A DNA stretch of 64,000 nt, from positions 2,397,615 through 2,461,614 of the forward strand of contig SSNP01000065.1 in NCBI GenBank assembly GCA_006937955.1. The letters are read 5' to 3'. Within the stretch, counting starts at the first letter, position 1. Each line of letters begins with the position of its first letter. The translations under genes and the position numbers were made by a program. Source of the stretch: Pachypanchax playfairii. Taxonomy: Eukaryota > Chordata > Actinopteri > Cyprinodontiformes > Aplocheilidae. This document shows, piece after piece, positions 30,926 through 43,259 of this stretch. The notes below the pieces were generated by a model. That model was not told the DNA's origin, made no database searches, and saw only the letters and a list, made by a program, of their open reading frames with translations.

Positions 30926-32829
30926 TCGATGGTCCACTTTTCATGATGTGTGGGGCAACACAGTGCAACAGCTCAGCAAAGATGTTATGGTCCCTTTCCG
31001 ACTGGTGGGCCAGCTCAAAAGGTTGAATCTGGTACTGGCTGTGGAGGTGCTGCCTCTGGATTCATTTCTGCACCCCACGAGTGTAGCTGTTTTTATTCCA
31101 GGTCTTCAAAGGTAGCAGCTACAGCTGGTAGCTCTCCATCCTGCAACTATAGCTGTAGAAGGTGTAGCTGGAGTCTTCTCTGAATTATCGTCATCTTGAA
31201 AATTTGAAGCTTTTCCATAAATCTATGAGTAGATGTGATGATCAACACAGAACTTGGGAGATACTGGAACTCTGTCACATATAATACCCGACAAAATGTG
31301 CCAATGCATTTTAGAACGCACAATTTGCTAGATCATCGTTGTTAGACCAGAGCAAGGTTCCAAAACAGCCGTGTGAAGAGAGAAAGAACTTGGCAGCCAG
31401 CGTAAGCAGAAAAATCACCTCACATTCTAAAAGATTCATCAAGTTATTCACACTGGAATTGTAACAATTTCCTGTAGGAAACAGTGCCCACCTCCACGAA
31501 TGTACACAAACTCCAGATTTTGTAGCAGCAATGCGCATATGAGTAATGTGTTCGAACAGGTCATTGTCACTGAGGATATATTCAAACCCAGTCAGGTGTT
31601 TCTCTCCAAGGCACTATGTGTGTCTGATTACCTTTTTGACAGAATAAAAAGAATAAAGTCACCAAGTATGGTTGATCACACGCAACTGTTTTCCAGCTTC
31701 ATATGAATTAAACTATTTAAATTCCCTTCACAAGTCGAGAGTTACGTATGTAACTGAGGTTCTATGAATTCTGGATGACCGCCAGAGTTGCTCGTCACTC
31801 AGACTCCTTACGAGTACATTCCGAAAAGAAACGAGCGCTGGGTGTGTTGGGTGTGTAAGACCACCACTGACGTCACCCAGGTCACGTCCAATGGCGTGAC
31901 TTTGTTGGTATTATTTTCTCGACCTCTGTGCTGCGCACATGTAGATATCCAGGTGCTAAGCACCGTCCTCTGGCGGTCATCCAGAATTCATAGAACCTCA
32001 GTTACATACGTAACTCTCGACTTGTGAAGGGAATTTAAATAGTTTAATTCATATGAAGCTGGAAAACAGTTGCGTGTGATCAACCATACTTGGTGACTTT
32101 ATTCTTTTTATTCTGTCAAAAAGGTAATCAGACACACATAGTGCCTTGGAGAGAAACACCTGACTGGGTTTGAATATATCCTCAGTGACAATGACCTGTT
32201 CGAACACATTACTCATATGCGCATTGCTGCTACAAAATCTGGAGTTTGTGTACATTCGTGGAGGTGGGCACTGTTTCCTACAGGAAATTGTTACAATTCC
32301 AGTGTGAATAACTTGATGAATCTTTTAGAATGTGAGGTGATTTTTCTGCTTACGCTGGCTGCCAAGTTCTTTCTCTCTTCACACGGCTGTTTTGGAACCT
32401 TGCTCTGGTCTAACAACGATGATCTAGCAAATTGTGCGTTCTAAAATGCATTGGCACATTTTGTCGGGTATTATATGTGACAGAGTTCCAGTATCTCCCA
32501 AGTTCTGTGTTGATCATCACATCTACTCATAGATTTATGGAAAAGCTTCAAATTTTCAAGATGACGATAATTCAGAGAAGACTCCAGCTACACCTTCTAC
32601 AGCTATAGTTGCAGGATGGAGAGCTACCAGCTGTAGCTGCTACCTTTGAAGACCTGGAATAAAAACAGCTACACTCGTGGGGTGCAGAAATGAATCCAGA
32701 GGCAGCACCTCCACAGCCAGTACCAGATTCAACCTTTTGAGCTGGCCCACCAGTCGGAAAGGGACCATAACATCTTTGCTGAGCTGTTGCACTGTGTTGC
32801 CCCACACATCATGAAAAGTGGACCATCGA
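30926..32829. repeat. 1.9-kb palindrome with 862-bp arms around DIRS terminal sequence
   Basis: Positions 30926-31787 are the reverse complement of 31968-32829, apparently without mismatch in the parts I aligned (the encoded frames on both arms are identical). The 180-base centre (31788-31967) is DIRS left-terminal sequence. The inner 50 bases or so of each arm are the DIRS outer motif; the outer 800 bases are unrelated flanking DNA. The left arm starts at the base after the N gap, while the right arm runs on into unique sequence. A misassembly through an inverted terminal repeat is plausible; a true inverted duplication is the alternative. Confidence 0.85.
31736..32020 (-). mobile_element. 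DIRS terminal (solo-like) fold-back element
   Basis: About 50 bp of GTTACGTATGTAACTGAGG with TTCTATGAATTCTGGATGAC and GCCAGAG occur at both ends in inverted orientation. Between them lies the reverse complement of about 25070-25230, the left terminal region of DIRS copy 1, including the TGACGTCA and GCGCTGGGTGTGT motifs. It has no coding sequence. It could be a non-autonomous DIRS derivative or the collapsed terminus of a larger copy. Confidence 0.6.
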
Positions 32830-33164
32830 CCTGTCCATGAACTTCTGAACAGGCCATGGGCAGCAGATTCTTATAGGGCTTCCATAATGCTGCATTAACA
32901 AGAAAAAAGGAGCTTTCAGGGAAAGAGACAGGGACATATTGAGAAATGTACACAGAATACTTGCTAATATAAGATTAGCAAGAAGGTGTACAGAAAAAAG
33001 CTGGAGAACAAGCTCTAGCAAAACAAAATGAGAAATGTGTGACCAAGAATGAAAAAGATCACAGGCTATGGAAGTCTGGATAGAGCTGATGAGCAAACAA
33101 GCACCTTTCAGGACGCACTGCAGTTTGCTTATCTTCATGGGGTTGGAGTCCTACAACTTTTAAA

Positions 33165-33480
33165 GCAAGATGTTGAAGATCTTTTATAAGTCTGTTGTGG
33201 AGAGTTTCATCACACCTGCAGTCACCTGTTGGAGCCGCATCAGAGCAAGTGACGTAAAGAGGCTGGACAAACTGATAAAGAAGGCTGGTTCTGTTCTGGG
33301 AACTGGACTGGATTCTTTAGAGTTGATTGTGCATAGGAACATGCTCCTAAAAGTGAAAAATATTATGAAAAACCCTTGTGATCCTCTTTAGAGCACAGCA
33401 ACTCAACAACAGTGTCTTCAGTCAGAAGCTTCTGCAGATCTGTAAGTCCACTAGAGGAGATCCTTCCTGCCCACAGCTAG
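33165..33480 (+). pseudogene. 3' end of an L2/Rex1-like LINE
   Basis: The frame reads MLKIFYKSVVESFITPAVTC, WSRIRASDVKRLDKLIKKAG, SVLGTGLDSLELIVHRNMLL and KNIMKNPCDPL before a stop. I recall this as the C-terminal tail of fish non-LTR reverse transcriptases (F-Y-x-S-V-V-E-S, R-L-x-K-L-x-K-K-A-x-S-V-L-G, N-P-x-H-P-L). The sequence after the stop (SVFSQKLLQICKSTRGDPSC in another frame) continues the match. It is 5'-truncated and has no RT core. Confidence 0.7.
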
Positions 33481-34149
33481 GACCTTCTGTGATGATTCTA
33501 ATTCTAATAATTCTAATTTACTTTTGGAGATTAACAAAGTAGGTTTAAATTTGAATGTAATTTAATAATTTACCTGAACAACATATAGCCATACATATAT
33601 TAATAAACATACATTTTCTAATACATATTTTTCAGTTTACTACTGTCACGTTTCGAGGTTATAATGTTGGACCCAGGTGCAGTGAGTGTGGGGGGAGAAT
33701 ACAACTGAACAGGTATTAAGAACAAGAATTTGAATCAGAACCAAAAGGGAAAACAACTACTGCAAAACCCCTGAAGTACAGAACATAATAAACAAAACCC
33801 TGACACAAGACCTGACACCTACTGTTTAAATGTTTTCACATTTTTCAGTGAAGTTAGTTGGCTTATATACTAAAATAAGCGTGACAGGTGATTTTTAAAC
33901 TGCCACCTGAGTAATACGCATAGCCTTCTCTGGCCCAAACAATTCTTGACAATGCCCCTGGAAACGGGACGCTCAAAATCAGGACCAGAACACCTAGATA
34001 CTGGGTCACCCTATGATCCAAAGTCAAAAGTGACACTGCAATAGAATAATAATATGCTCAAGTATTATTCAAACTGTGTGGTTAAAATTCTGTTTACATT
34101 AACAGCAGTTTATGGATTATTAGTTCTTAGCTCTTAAAATGTATTGATG

Positions 34150-34400
34150 TGAAAAGTTATTATATAATGCACCATGTTATTACATTTTTCTGAAAATAAA
34201 AGTGTCAAGTACATTTTGTATTAATCTTCCCAAAATGTAATAACTTATTACATAATGTGGCAAATTTGATTAGATAATGTGTTGGAGTAGTTTATTACGA
34301 AATGTGTCAGTTTAATACAAAATGCAGCTTTATTACAAAATAAAATGACAAAGTTGTTACATTTTGGACTGTTATTGCATAATTGTGTTATTAAACATGG
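34150..34400. repeat. Degenerate ATGTAATAA motif array (A)
   Basis: A short motif around AAAATGTAATAACTTATTACA recurs many times on both strands (for example ATGTTATTACATTTT, TTATTACATAATGTGGC, TTTATTACAAAATAAAATG). The related array at 42990-43230 has CCCACAAATGTAATAA units. Irregular spacing argues against a simple microsatellite. Confidence 0.5.
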
Positions 34401-34472
34401 CTCAACAATGCTGCTGCAACACTCAGCAGAGTTTTAAAGGATCATGTTTACTTTTGTTATGAACTGGTGCCT

Positions 34473-34556
34473 TTTGAATTGAATTGAATTGAATTGAATT
34501 GAATTGAATTGAATTGAATTGAATTGAATTGAATTGAATTGAATTGAATTGAATTG
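34473..34556. repeat. GAATT pentanucleotide microsatellite
   Basis: It is an essentially perfect run of about 17 TTGAA/GAATT units. Such tracts commonly grow from the A/T-rich tails of fish LINEs and SINEs. Confidence 0.95.
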
Positions 34557-34814
34557 GTGATTGAGTGAGCAACAACTTCTGGGGAGGAAAAGCAGGTAAA
34601 CGAATTGAAGGGATGTGAAACAGCTGTGAATAAACCTGAAAAAGAACTGAAGAGATGATGTACTGATTAACAAGTAACAGGGACTAAATACACAAAAAGA
34701 GGAAACAATAGAACCTTAAGTTAACAACAAAACTCACAATAAAACAAGCCAGGCAAACACTGAGCAACACTAACCCGCTGACTACAGATAAATAAAGCAT
34801 GCAACAAGAACACA

Positions 34815-37800
34815 GGGAAGCAGGAATTACTTTCAAAATAAAATCCCAGGAAATCCTGGAAACTAATCATAAGTAATATAAGTGCAAAAAAACCCCAAAA
34901 ACCTTACATCCAGCCTTGAAAATTAATTTCCTTTCAGTCTTTTTCCCTTTTAAAAACATAGTTTGCTCTTAATAATGAATCATGCAACAGTACAGTAGTG
35001 GAAGTCAGTCTGAAGATGACTTTGGTTACAAGCTCTGTGTGGTATAGTGTTTTTTTAAGCATTGACATCAATTGGTCCGTTGGGATATGTAGGAGAAGCA
35101 ACAAGATTGGATGAAAAACTGCAAACTGAGTGAAAAAGGTTAGGCAGGAAGAGGACGGGTTTTTAAGAAGGCAAATGAAAAGGAACATTCAGCTTGAAAT
35201 ATTTTCAGAAGTCTTACAGCAGCGTATGAAAACCAGATTTCCCCAATCAGTAGCACTTTTATATTTTGTCATATTTGCATATCATTATGCAATGAAGAGT
35301 GCATCAAAGAGCCCTGAAGGAAATGGGAGCAAAAGGTTGTCTAATTTTCTCTTCCTTCCACTTTTCTTCTTTAACTCTCTCGTTTCCTAAACCGCCTCCC
35401 TGCTTCTTAGAGGAAATACATCACAGCAGTCAATTTAAAAAAGGTCCTGAATTGCAATTTTAACTTCTCAAACACATTCAAATGTCTGCAAAGCTGTTCA
35501 TTCTTTTTACACAGGTGCAGTTTAATGTTAATACTTTGTTCAGGTATTCTGCAAAACCAAAATAATTTGTGGAAAGAGGAAAAGTAGCACCAGATGATAA
35601 AACGCAAACTAAATTACTCACGTTTAAGAGATCAAACCAAATGAAAATGTTCTTAAAATTAATTTTCCAGGGACTCTGTTGGGAATTTTTGCACTCGTAT
35701 CATTGTTTTAAAGTGAAGTTTTTGATCACAGAGCTGGACATTTGGGTAAGCTAAATGGGGTTAAAAGTGGTCTGAAAGTGAAAGTTCATCAGACTAAAAT
35801 CGTATCTTTTATCAAGACTGGAGAGAGTAACGAAACTCTGCTAACATGGGGTATCGAACCTGAGTACTCTGGTTCTGTCATTATCTTCTTTATTTCATCT
35901 GGTCCTTGGGCGCAGTCACAGCTCCATGCTCATCTCTGCTGCTCATCTTCAACTCTTTTCTGGGAAACTGATTTTACACTTGTTAACGTGGACATGCTCC
36001 AGCTCTACATTATCAGGGCTTCAATGTCCAGGCTTATAGAAAGCAGTTACTTTCAGATTGGTCTGCCTGGATAGATAAAGGTCAATTTAAAGTCCCTCCT
36101 GGCTCCCACTCCAAGTTCCTCTCCTGTCCTCTAACTTGTCCTCATTTCTTGGTCTGCTTGACAAAAATAGGCTCAAAAACATTTCAGAGTTTTGGGCCTA
36201 ATTACCAGCTAACGAGCCAAAATCTGAAGGGCACGACTGGTGTGGCGCACACACAACAAGTCACACACTTGGTGATGACTAAACTGGAAAGTATTTGCAT
36301 TTTGTATTTCAAGTCCAACAGAACATAGATATATTGTAGATTAGCAGAATCACTGTTGTGTTGAGGAAGGTTTTCTTTATGGCTTTTTGTCTTCATGGGG
36401 GCAAGTGTGGGCTTGTTTTTCTAACCTCCTGAAGACCAGTTTCCAGACATTTACTATCTTTCTGGGGTCCAAGGGTTTTTGTGGGGACCGAAGCCTGGTC
36501 CCCATAAGGGGGACTCCCCTTTTTAGGGTTAGGGGTTAGGTTTATAGGTATGGTGTGAATAGAGTTTTAGTTAGTCTTAGGGTTAGTTATAGATCAGTAA
36601 TGGTTAAGGTTAGGAAAAGGGTTTGGGTTAGGTATAAATCTAGTTACTAAAATCAATGGAAGTCAATGGACGGTCCCCATAAGGATAACAAAACACACTT
36701 GTGCGTGTGTGCGTGTGATTGAATGTATATGTATTTACTAGACATTTGACTGAAATGTGGAGGCTGAAGCTAATGGCCAGCCCCACAGCGGCTGGTTTCA
36801 GAATAAGCATCTTGTTCTTCCCTCCTTGTAAACCAATCAGACATTTCCTGATAAAAAAAGGTGCAGATTTTGTCCCATGTATTAACATATATTGATTCAA
36901 GTAGTTTTCATCCTGCTGCTGCATGTTCAGATATTCATTATTCTTCTATGTGTCCAGCCATGAAAAAACCTGATAACAAGTTGCCCAAAGGTCATTTTTA
37001 GCTATGTATATACAGATTCTGAAAGTGTGGAGTCTGAGCTTCTGATTGGCTGAAAGTTGATATGCAAATATCCCTGATACAGAGGCTGCCGCTGGGAAAA
37101 TCCTCTCTAACAGTTCCTAAATTCAGACACAAAATTTATGGTTTTAAAACCCTCCACAGTTTTTTGAAAGATGGAGAGGCTTCTTCATGATTTCAACTGA
37201 CATATTTTGCAAAAAAACAAAATCAAATTTTTCAGAAAAGTACATTTTTTGCTGTTTTCAGGATTTCTGTGACAGCGACTTGTTCCCAGTTTTGCTTTGG
37301 CACATCACTTGTGTTTAGTCGTAGCCAGTAATTTTATGCTAAAAACACCACTGTATTCTGGTGAGTTGGCTTTCAGTTCCATCTATCTAGTGCTCAGACT
37401 CTGGTTCTAAAAATACAAAATTGTGGCTCCAGTAGACAATATCTAATGGATTATTTTCAACAATAGAACAAATTTAAAATATATTTTATACTCTGTTTGT
37501 GGCTTGCATATGTGTCTGTGCACGTGGGTGTATGTGTGTTTGTTTACCAGTGTCGGAAGGAGAAAATTCTGTGTTAAAAAAAACAGAAAAACTTCCTTTA
37601 GAAGCTGCTTGAATTTATAATTTATTCATTTCATTCTGGACTGTTTAGCTGTTCCTCCCATCCCTGTTCTGTTGCCATTGTACTTCAGATCGAATTACCT
37701 TGCTTCGAAACAGTATTTGACAAAATATTGTAATCTATTTGATATAAAACCCCACTCAGCTCTAACAAACATTGAATTTAACTGACTAAAACTTCAGTCA

Positions 37801-38890
37801 AAAGGTTTTCATCCTGCTTTTCACTTCACTCAAATCTTTAGATTTGCTCATCTTCAGCCATCATGCTCATTGGCTAATGGTCAACTCAAGAACCTTCAAC
37901 ATTATGTAAGTGTGTGGCTGTTGATTTTTCACCAGTGTCTAAGATACACGCTCAGTTAGGAAATGTGTTTGGCTCTGCCTGGAGAACCTTAAAACCAGGA
38001 AAGGGAACAATAACTGCTAAAAGTCCACAATTGTTTGTAAATCTGTTAACTATTTTTTTTTTTCAGACCTAACATTTATCTGAGCAGAAGAATATGGAGT
38101 GATGATATACTATACGAAAAATCCATGCAACTGAATAGGAATAATGTGACCAATGACGTAAACAATTGGTATATCCACCCGATCGCATGCTTGATGCCCC
38201 TCTCACATCTAACAGTTGTGCCCACTTTGACCACATGGCAGATACAAATGTGACTGCTTTGTTTTGATAATGAGAGTGAATTGATGTAAATTAATTAATA
38301 AAGTCAGTAAATTGTATAAATACCTAAACTCCAGGTTGGCTCTGATTTAAGGTGATACTACCTCCTGCCAGAGGATGTTGTATTCTCCATTTGAGTTGGA
38401 GAGCCTCCCTGACACTACTTTAGCTGTATCATGCTAAAGACAGGTTAGGAGTGGACTCACAGGACTTTCGTATCTGGCCTGCTTCACTCTTTAAGCTGTG
38501 TTGGACAGAATCAAATGTTTAATGTGCGCTTGGACTCTAATGAGAGAAATATTTGTGGAAAAGTGTGTGATGACTAAATGGTGTCATGTTAACTCACTGC
38601 TGAAGCCATACATTAGATGGATCCACTTGTGAAAAGGTCTTTAGAGTATTTTTACATGTCAGACACAACAGTGGAGATCCTAAACTGGTGAGTAGTTTAT
38701 ATATATAAGTTAGAATCAAAATTTTATTTAGCATCCACTACAAAAGACCAACAACAACACTGATACTAACCTTGCGGTGTTGTACTATCTTCAACCTAAT
38801 ATTAGTAAAATGTTTTGGTTTTGCAGGATATGATATACACAAGAACAAGGAAGCAGATAATAGTCTAAAAAAGATTAAATGATTTTTCAG
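34815..38890. other. Long stretch without a recognised gene
   Basis: Apart from the CA-flanked repeat copy B (36421-36720) I see no supported gene, RNA or element. Short open frames here have no domain signature. Confidence 0.5.
36421..36720 (-). repeat. CA-flanked dispersed repeat with telomere-like motifs (copy B)
   Basis: It is the inverted copy of 8459-8737: TTGTGGGGACCGAAGCCTGG, TTAGGGTTAGGGGTTAGG, GGGTTTGGGTTAGG and CAATGGACGGTCCCCATAAG appear in reverse order, then a TG-rich end. The GGGTTAGG blocks are telomere-like but not perfect arrays. Confidence 0.75.
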
Positions 38891-38940
38891 CAGCGATGGT
38901 TCTCAGGTTCAGGATCAGCAGCGAGATGGACAACAGCTCA

Positions 38941-40276
38941 GGGGTCTCATTTTTAAAACTTTGCGTAGAATCCTTACTAAAACCGTACTTAAGCTCAGCA
39001 AAAAAAATCTACTTACGCCAAGTAAATCTGGTACCTACAAAACATGGAGTATGCACAGCTGCATGCAATCTCCACTTTATAAATCAAACTTTACCTAGAA
39101 ATGTGCTCAGGTGTTTTTGGATCACATCCCGCCCTCAACACACCCACTTTCTGCCGTAAATGGTCAATGCAAAGTACCTTGTGGATCTCATGCATATAAA
39201 TGAGCCGGCTCGTCCACCAATAAGGATGGCGACCGCAGATCAAGGAAGATCGAGGAAGCGCAACTTAACCGAAGCAGAAATTGAGGTAGTTGTGGGTGAG
39301 GTGGAAAAACGAAAGTTAGTGCTTTTTGGAGGACACAGCAGTTGCATAACAAATAAGAGAAAAGCCGTCAATGCTGTGAGTTCTTCAGAGAGATCTGTGG
39401 CGGATATAAAAAAAATGGTCCAAAATGAAGGTGGAGGCAAAAAAAAAGATGGCTTGCCACCGCCAGAGTATGTCTGCCACTGGCGGAGGCCCTGGCACCT
39501 CTGATCCTCCACAGCTCGCTGTTAGGATCTCAGCAGTACTCGGACCGGCAAGCTTGCATGGCATCATGCCGGAGAAGGAGGGAGACACTGACCATGCAGA
39601 GGAGACTTTTATTAATACAGATCAAATGTGTCCGTCATTAAAATATAAAACAAAACCAAATATCGTTGTTTCCCCCAATGACTCTAGAAGAAGTGTCCAA
39701 CGAGGCATCCCGGGCGGCGCCTGAAGATGTGGCTGCAGGATTGGTCTGTCCCACCAGTGCGCCTCAGGGTGCATGGTGCACCTGGACGTGGCCGGGTGCT
39801 AACTGACACTGTCCTGCAGGCACAGAGGGTCATGATAAGTGCGGTGAACAAAGTGCGAGAAGAACTGCACAAAATATGTGACGTCCTGACTGAAATTTCA
39901 GGCACACTTAAAGAATTAGTAAAAAAAAAAAAAAATCATGCCTTCTCTGTTGTCCTATAAATGAGCTGATATTCCGCATGTGGGGATGGGGGCTGTGTGT
40001 GTGTGTGTGGGGGGGGGGCTTGTTTGTTGTTCTGTGTGTGCAAGAAGCGGTACAATCGATAATGATGCTGGAATAAATAATTTTATCCTTCTCAGCAGCA
40101 GCACTGCAGGTGCTCTCCATGTCCAAAATGTGCGTAAGCCAGGTTCTTAGTCAACTTAAAGTTGCGCACATTTTTCTGCTACAATTTTTTTTAGAAATCC
40201 CAAAGTTTGCGCGGAAAGTTGTTTACGCAGTTTTCCGACCCCGTTTTGTGCGTAAGCAAGCTTTATAAATGAGATT
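38941..40276 (+). mobile_element. Harbinger/ISL2EU-like element encoding only a Myb/SANT-like protein
   Basis: Inverted ends: TCTCATTTTTAAAACTTTGC near 38945 and, complemented, TCTCATTTATAAAGCTTGCT near 40275. Both are followed inward by GCGTA-type motifs. Sub-terminal TTGCGCACA/GTTTACGCAG motifs recur. Inside is a frameshifted Myb/SANT-like gene and no nuclease gene. Two-gene elements of this superfamily need both proteins, so this copy is non-autonomous. Confidence 0.7.
39226..39724 (+). pseudogene. Myb/SANT-like DNA-binding protein of a Harbinger element, frameshifted
   Basis: From ATG 39226: RKRNLTEAEIEVVVGEVEKR, KLVLFGG and TNKRKAVNAVSSSERSVADI, the trihelix Myb/SANT-like pattern seen in Harbinger accessory proteins and NAIF1/MSANTD genes. 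The frame shifts in an A-rich run near 39440, after which CHRQSMSATGGGPGTSD and GIMPEKEGDTD continue in a different frame. The canonical tryptophan-rich stretch between the helices is shortened, so the helix-2 region carries a deletion. Confidence 0.75.
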
Positions 40277-40289
40277 AGGGATGTCCAGA

Positions 40290-40400
40290 TCCGATCACGT
40301 GATCGGAAATCGGGCTCGATCATGTAGTTTCAGACTCGATCAAAGTCGGACGTTACCTCCCGATCAGTACTCGGACATATATGTATATATATTCTTATTA
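40290..40400. repeat. Repeat start with CGATCACGTGATCGG palindrome
   Basis: The sequence TTAGGGATGTCCAGATCCGA, TCACGTGATCGGAAATCGGG recalls the left end of a common fish DNA repeat. The E-box CACGTG sits in a 14-base palindrome. Its right end was not found. Confidence 0.5.
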
Positions 40401-40569
40401 GTTTTTAAAGCATCTATACACCTTTTCGTGTGACGTCAGTATCCAGGACAGTTTGCCTTGCAACCCGCAGCCGCCATTTTAAGAGGGGACACGTTTCCAT
40501 GACGACCGACCGCAACGTGTGTGAAATGTGAATGTTAACAGTCTTGTAGTCTACACAACAGTGGAGAAG

Positions 40570-40611
40570 ATGAGGACTTATAAAAACCTTGATGCGTATA
40601 TTTTCTTCGAG
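40570..40611 (+). CDS. Possible transposon first exon (14 codons plus donor)
   Basis: ATG 40570 opens MRTYKNLDAYIFFE, followed directly by GGTAAGC, a good splice donor. K-N-L-D-A-Y resembles, from memory, the start of YqaJ-type proteins of fish DNA transposons (K-S-L-x-A-Y-x-x-F). A perfect TGACGTCA lies about 140 bases upstream (40431-40438) and a GCAGCCGCCATTTTAAG context precedes. No following exon was found, so this remains tentative. Confidence 0.3.
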
Positions 40612-40615
40612 GTAA

Positions 40616-43250
40616 GCTTTTTTAATTGGCTTCGTGGATAATGTTGTGTTGAGAATGTTGACACTTTAGCTCCACTAGATTCGCTAGCTGTGTTAGCATG
40701 AGTTCCGGTGAGTCCCGGTGTTAATTTATAGTCATATTAAATCCCTATGATATTATCTAAAACTGGTTCATGGAGTGGAGGTGATCATTTACTGCATGCA
40801 GAAGACAGCCCATGATCATGTCACTCTTTCTTCAGTATCTGCCATTCTGATCAGCTTATTTAATTACAGAACGTTTTATTTAATAACGTATTGTCCGTCC
40901 ACCAGTTTGTGTGCCTTCGGACTGTTTGCGTGCTCACAGTACAGAATGCGCTCTGGTCATGTTAATTTTTACACACAAGTAACAACTTCATGACTCCCCA
41001 CCATGAAGAAGAAAGTACTTTTTTACTGTTGTTTTTTCATTTTCATAGTAGTAAAACATAGTTCAGATGTTGCATGAATCATTGAAACATGAAATATTGA
41101 CATTAAAGTCACTGATCTGCTTGAAAAACCTCTTTACACAAAATGCTCTTTATTTCGGCTTTTAGTCCTGAAACGTGTAGATTTTCATGAAAGTTGCTCT
41201 TTTGTACTGCAGATTACTAAATAACATAAAGAGGTAGAAACTTTTTTTTTTTGCTTTTGAAAGAAGACAGACAAAATCTTGTGCTGATGGTTTCAGAATT
41301 CACATAGTCATAGTAGAAAATATTCTGTGGGCCTTCAAAAATCAGTAAAAATGCTAAATATCTCTGGCACTGAGGAGGATATGAAATCTGAAAGTGGCTG
41401 GCACTGAATGAGTTAATAGTGATTGTTGTGACAGGAGCTGTAATAAAACAGCAGAAAAACTTTTACTTGGATTCATGACAGTTGGAGTCATGTTATTTAT
41501 AAACATGGTATTCTGTTTTTGTTTATTTTAATCATCATCCCAGCAGCTATGTAAAGTAAATGGCAAATATTCTCTTTGGCTTTCATCATAAGGAAAACTG
41601 AATGCCCCTTCTCTGTAATTCTAATCTTCTTGTGTTGTTCCAGTGCAGCCATTCAGATTTGGTCATGCCTTCCTTCATGTTGTCCATGGTTCCCTATTCC
41701 TTCATGTTTTCTCAGAAGCTCTTTTTTATGAAGGATGAGAAGCGCAGATAGAATCTAACCATGCACATGCATTGACAGACACCTATATCAGTTCATGATT
41801 TATAAGCAGGCAAACTTCTGCATCATCCCAGAGGAACACGCAGTTTCTCTAGTCAAGTGCAAGTTGCGTCATCTGTGGGGAATTAGTTAATATTTTATTA
41901 TGTTAAAAGCTCTACTGAAATAGTGCCTGTTAGAGTCAGCATTGTGCCAAATGCTGATTTAAGCACTTTACACTTTCATACACTAGCAGGGAACACTTAG
42001 ATATTCTAATAACTTCAGAAAGCATAGCAGCAGCCTACACTGATGGAAACCAGAGGAAACTAAATGTATAGATCAAGTTGGTGAGGGTATCTTTAATCTT
42101 TAATATTACACCTATCGGCACCTAAAAAATAATGACATCATCAGGTTTGGTAAATGTAAATTAACAACTTGATTTAGAACAATCTAATTATACTGAAATG
42201 CAGAAGCTATGTCTGAAAAATTTATAAACTTAAACTTATTTATATGAACCCACTGAAAGAAACATGTAAACTCCATGCAGAAAGGCCAGAAGCAACAGAT
42301 AGCTACCTGATATTGCTAATCAAATCTGCTGGTTAAATTATTATAAAGCAACTATGTGTACCCACCAAAGGTTTTGTCAGTTTGTTGATGACCAGATACT
42401 CCAAAAAATAATGGATAGGTGTAGCTTGATGAAAGGTCTGCAGGACTTCTCTCTAAACTGAACATGGCAGTACAATTTAAACTTAAGTTGCAATTGAGGG
42501 CTTTTTCACAAAGGATGTTGTTCTTGAAGCTTTGTAGCTCAAACTTCTCTACCGTGGTTTCATCTGTCCAAACATGATGCCATGCATTATGACAAACAGC
42601 TTATCCAAACTGTGAGCACCGTGTTGGAAGGCTGATGGTTTGGGCTTGTTCTGCATTGCAGAGTCTATGTATACCAAAATATTATAGTCGGTGGGAATCA
42701 ATCTGTCTTGACAGCTGATCAAACTGGCTCATTAAACAGAACAAAGGTCAAAACACAGCAGCTGATCTACAACAGAAATCCTGACATTAAAAAAATAATC
42801 AAGGTGCTGCAATGACACAGTTGAAGTCCAGAACTAAACCTGATGTAGATGCTGGCGGGACCTTCAAGGAGCTGATCATGAACAAAGTCCAGACCGGAAT
42901 TTGACTGAGATACTGGTGGGAATTTCAGAAGTCCTGGGCAGGAACTAATGTCTGCAAACCTCAATAAACTGAACTAATTGCGAACATGAATGGAACACGA
43001 TGTTAACCCCACAAATTTAATAGCTCCCACAAACGAAATAACCCACAAACCTAATAAAAATTTGCAGCTTTAAATGTAATAATCCCACAGATGTAATAAC
43101 TTTCCTGCAAACGTAATAGCAGTCGCCTACCACAAAATAATACCTAATTTCCTACAAAATTATTATTACATTTGTGGGATGGTAAAAATATTCATCTTCT
43201 AAAATTGTAATAACATCCCACAAATGTAAGAAATTAGTAAATCACATACA
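40616..43250. other. Stretch without a recognised gene
   Basis: The sequence is AT-rich. About 42480-42740 has the feel of an antisense, heavily mutated Tc1-like transposase remnant, but I could not align it. Positions 42990-43230 hold the degenerate CACAAATGTAATAA array B, with an inverted pair TTACATTTGTGGGATG against CATCCCACAAATGTAA near 43170-43225. Confidence 0.45.
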
Positions 43251-43259
43251 TTTAAGTCA

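Noticed and set aside
31311..32805. Identical small ORFs on opposite strands suggesting a duplicated gene
   Set aside because: They mirror each other because of the palindrome. No domain is recognisable and the palindrome may be an assembly product.
34473..34556. Possible CRISPR-like or regulatory repeat array
   Set aside because: It is a plain pentanucleotide microsatellite in eukaryotic DNA without spacers.
42480..42740. Antisense Tc1-like transposase remnant
   Set aside because: The similarity is only an impression. No motif could be aligned convincingly, so it was not listed as an element.
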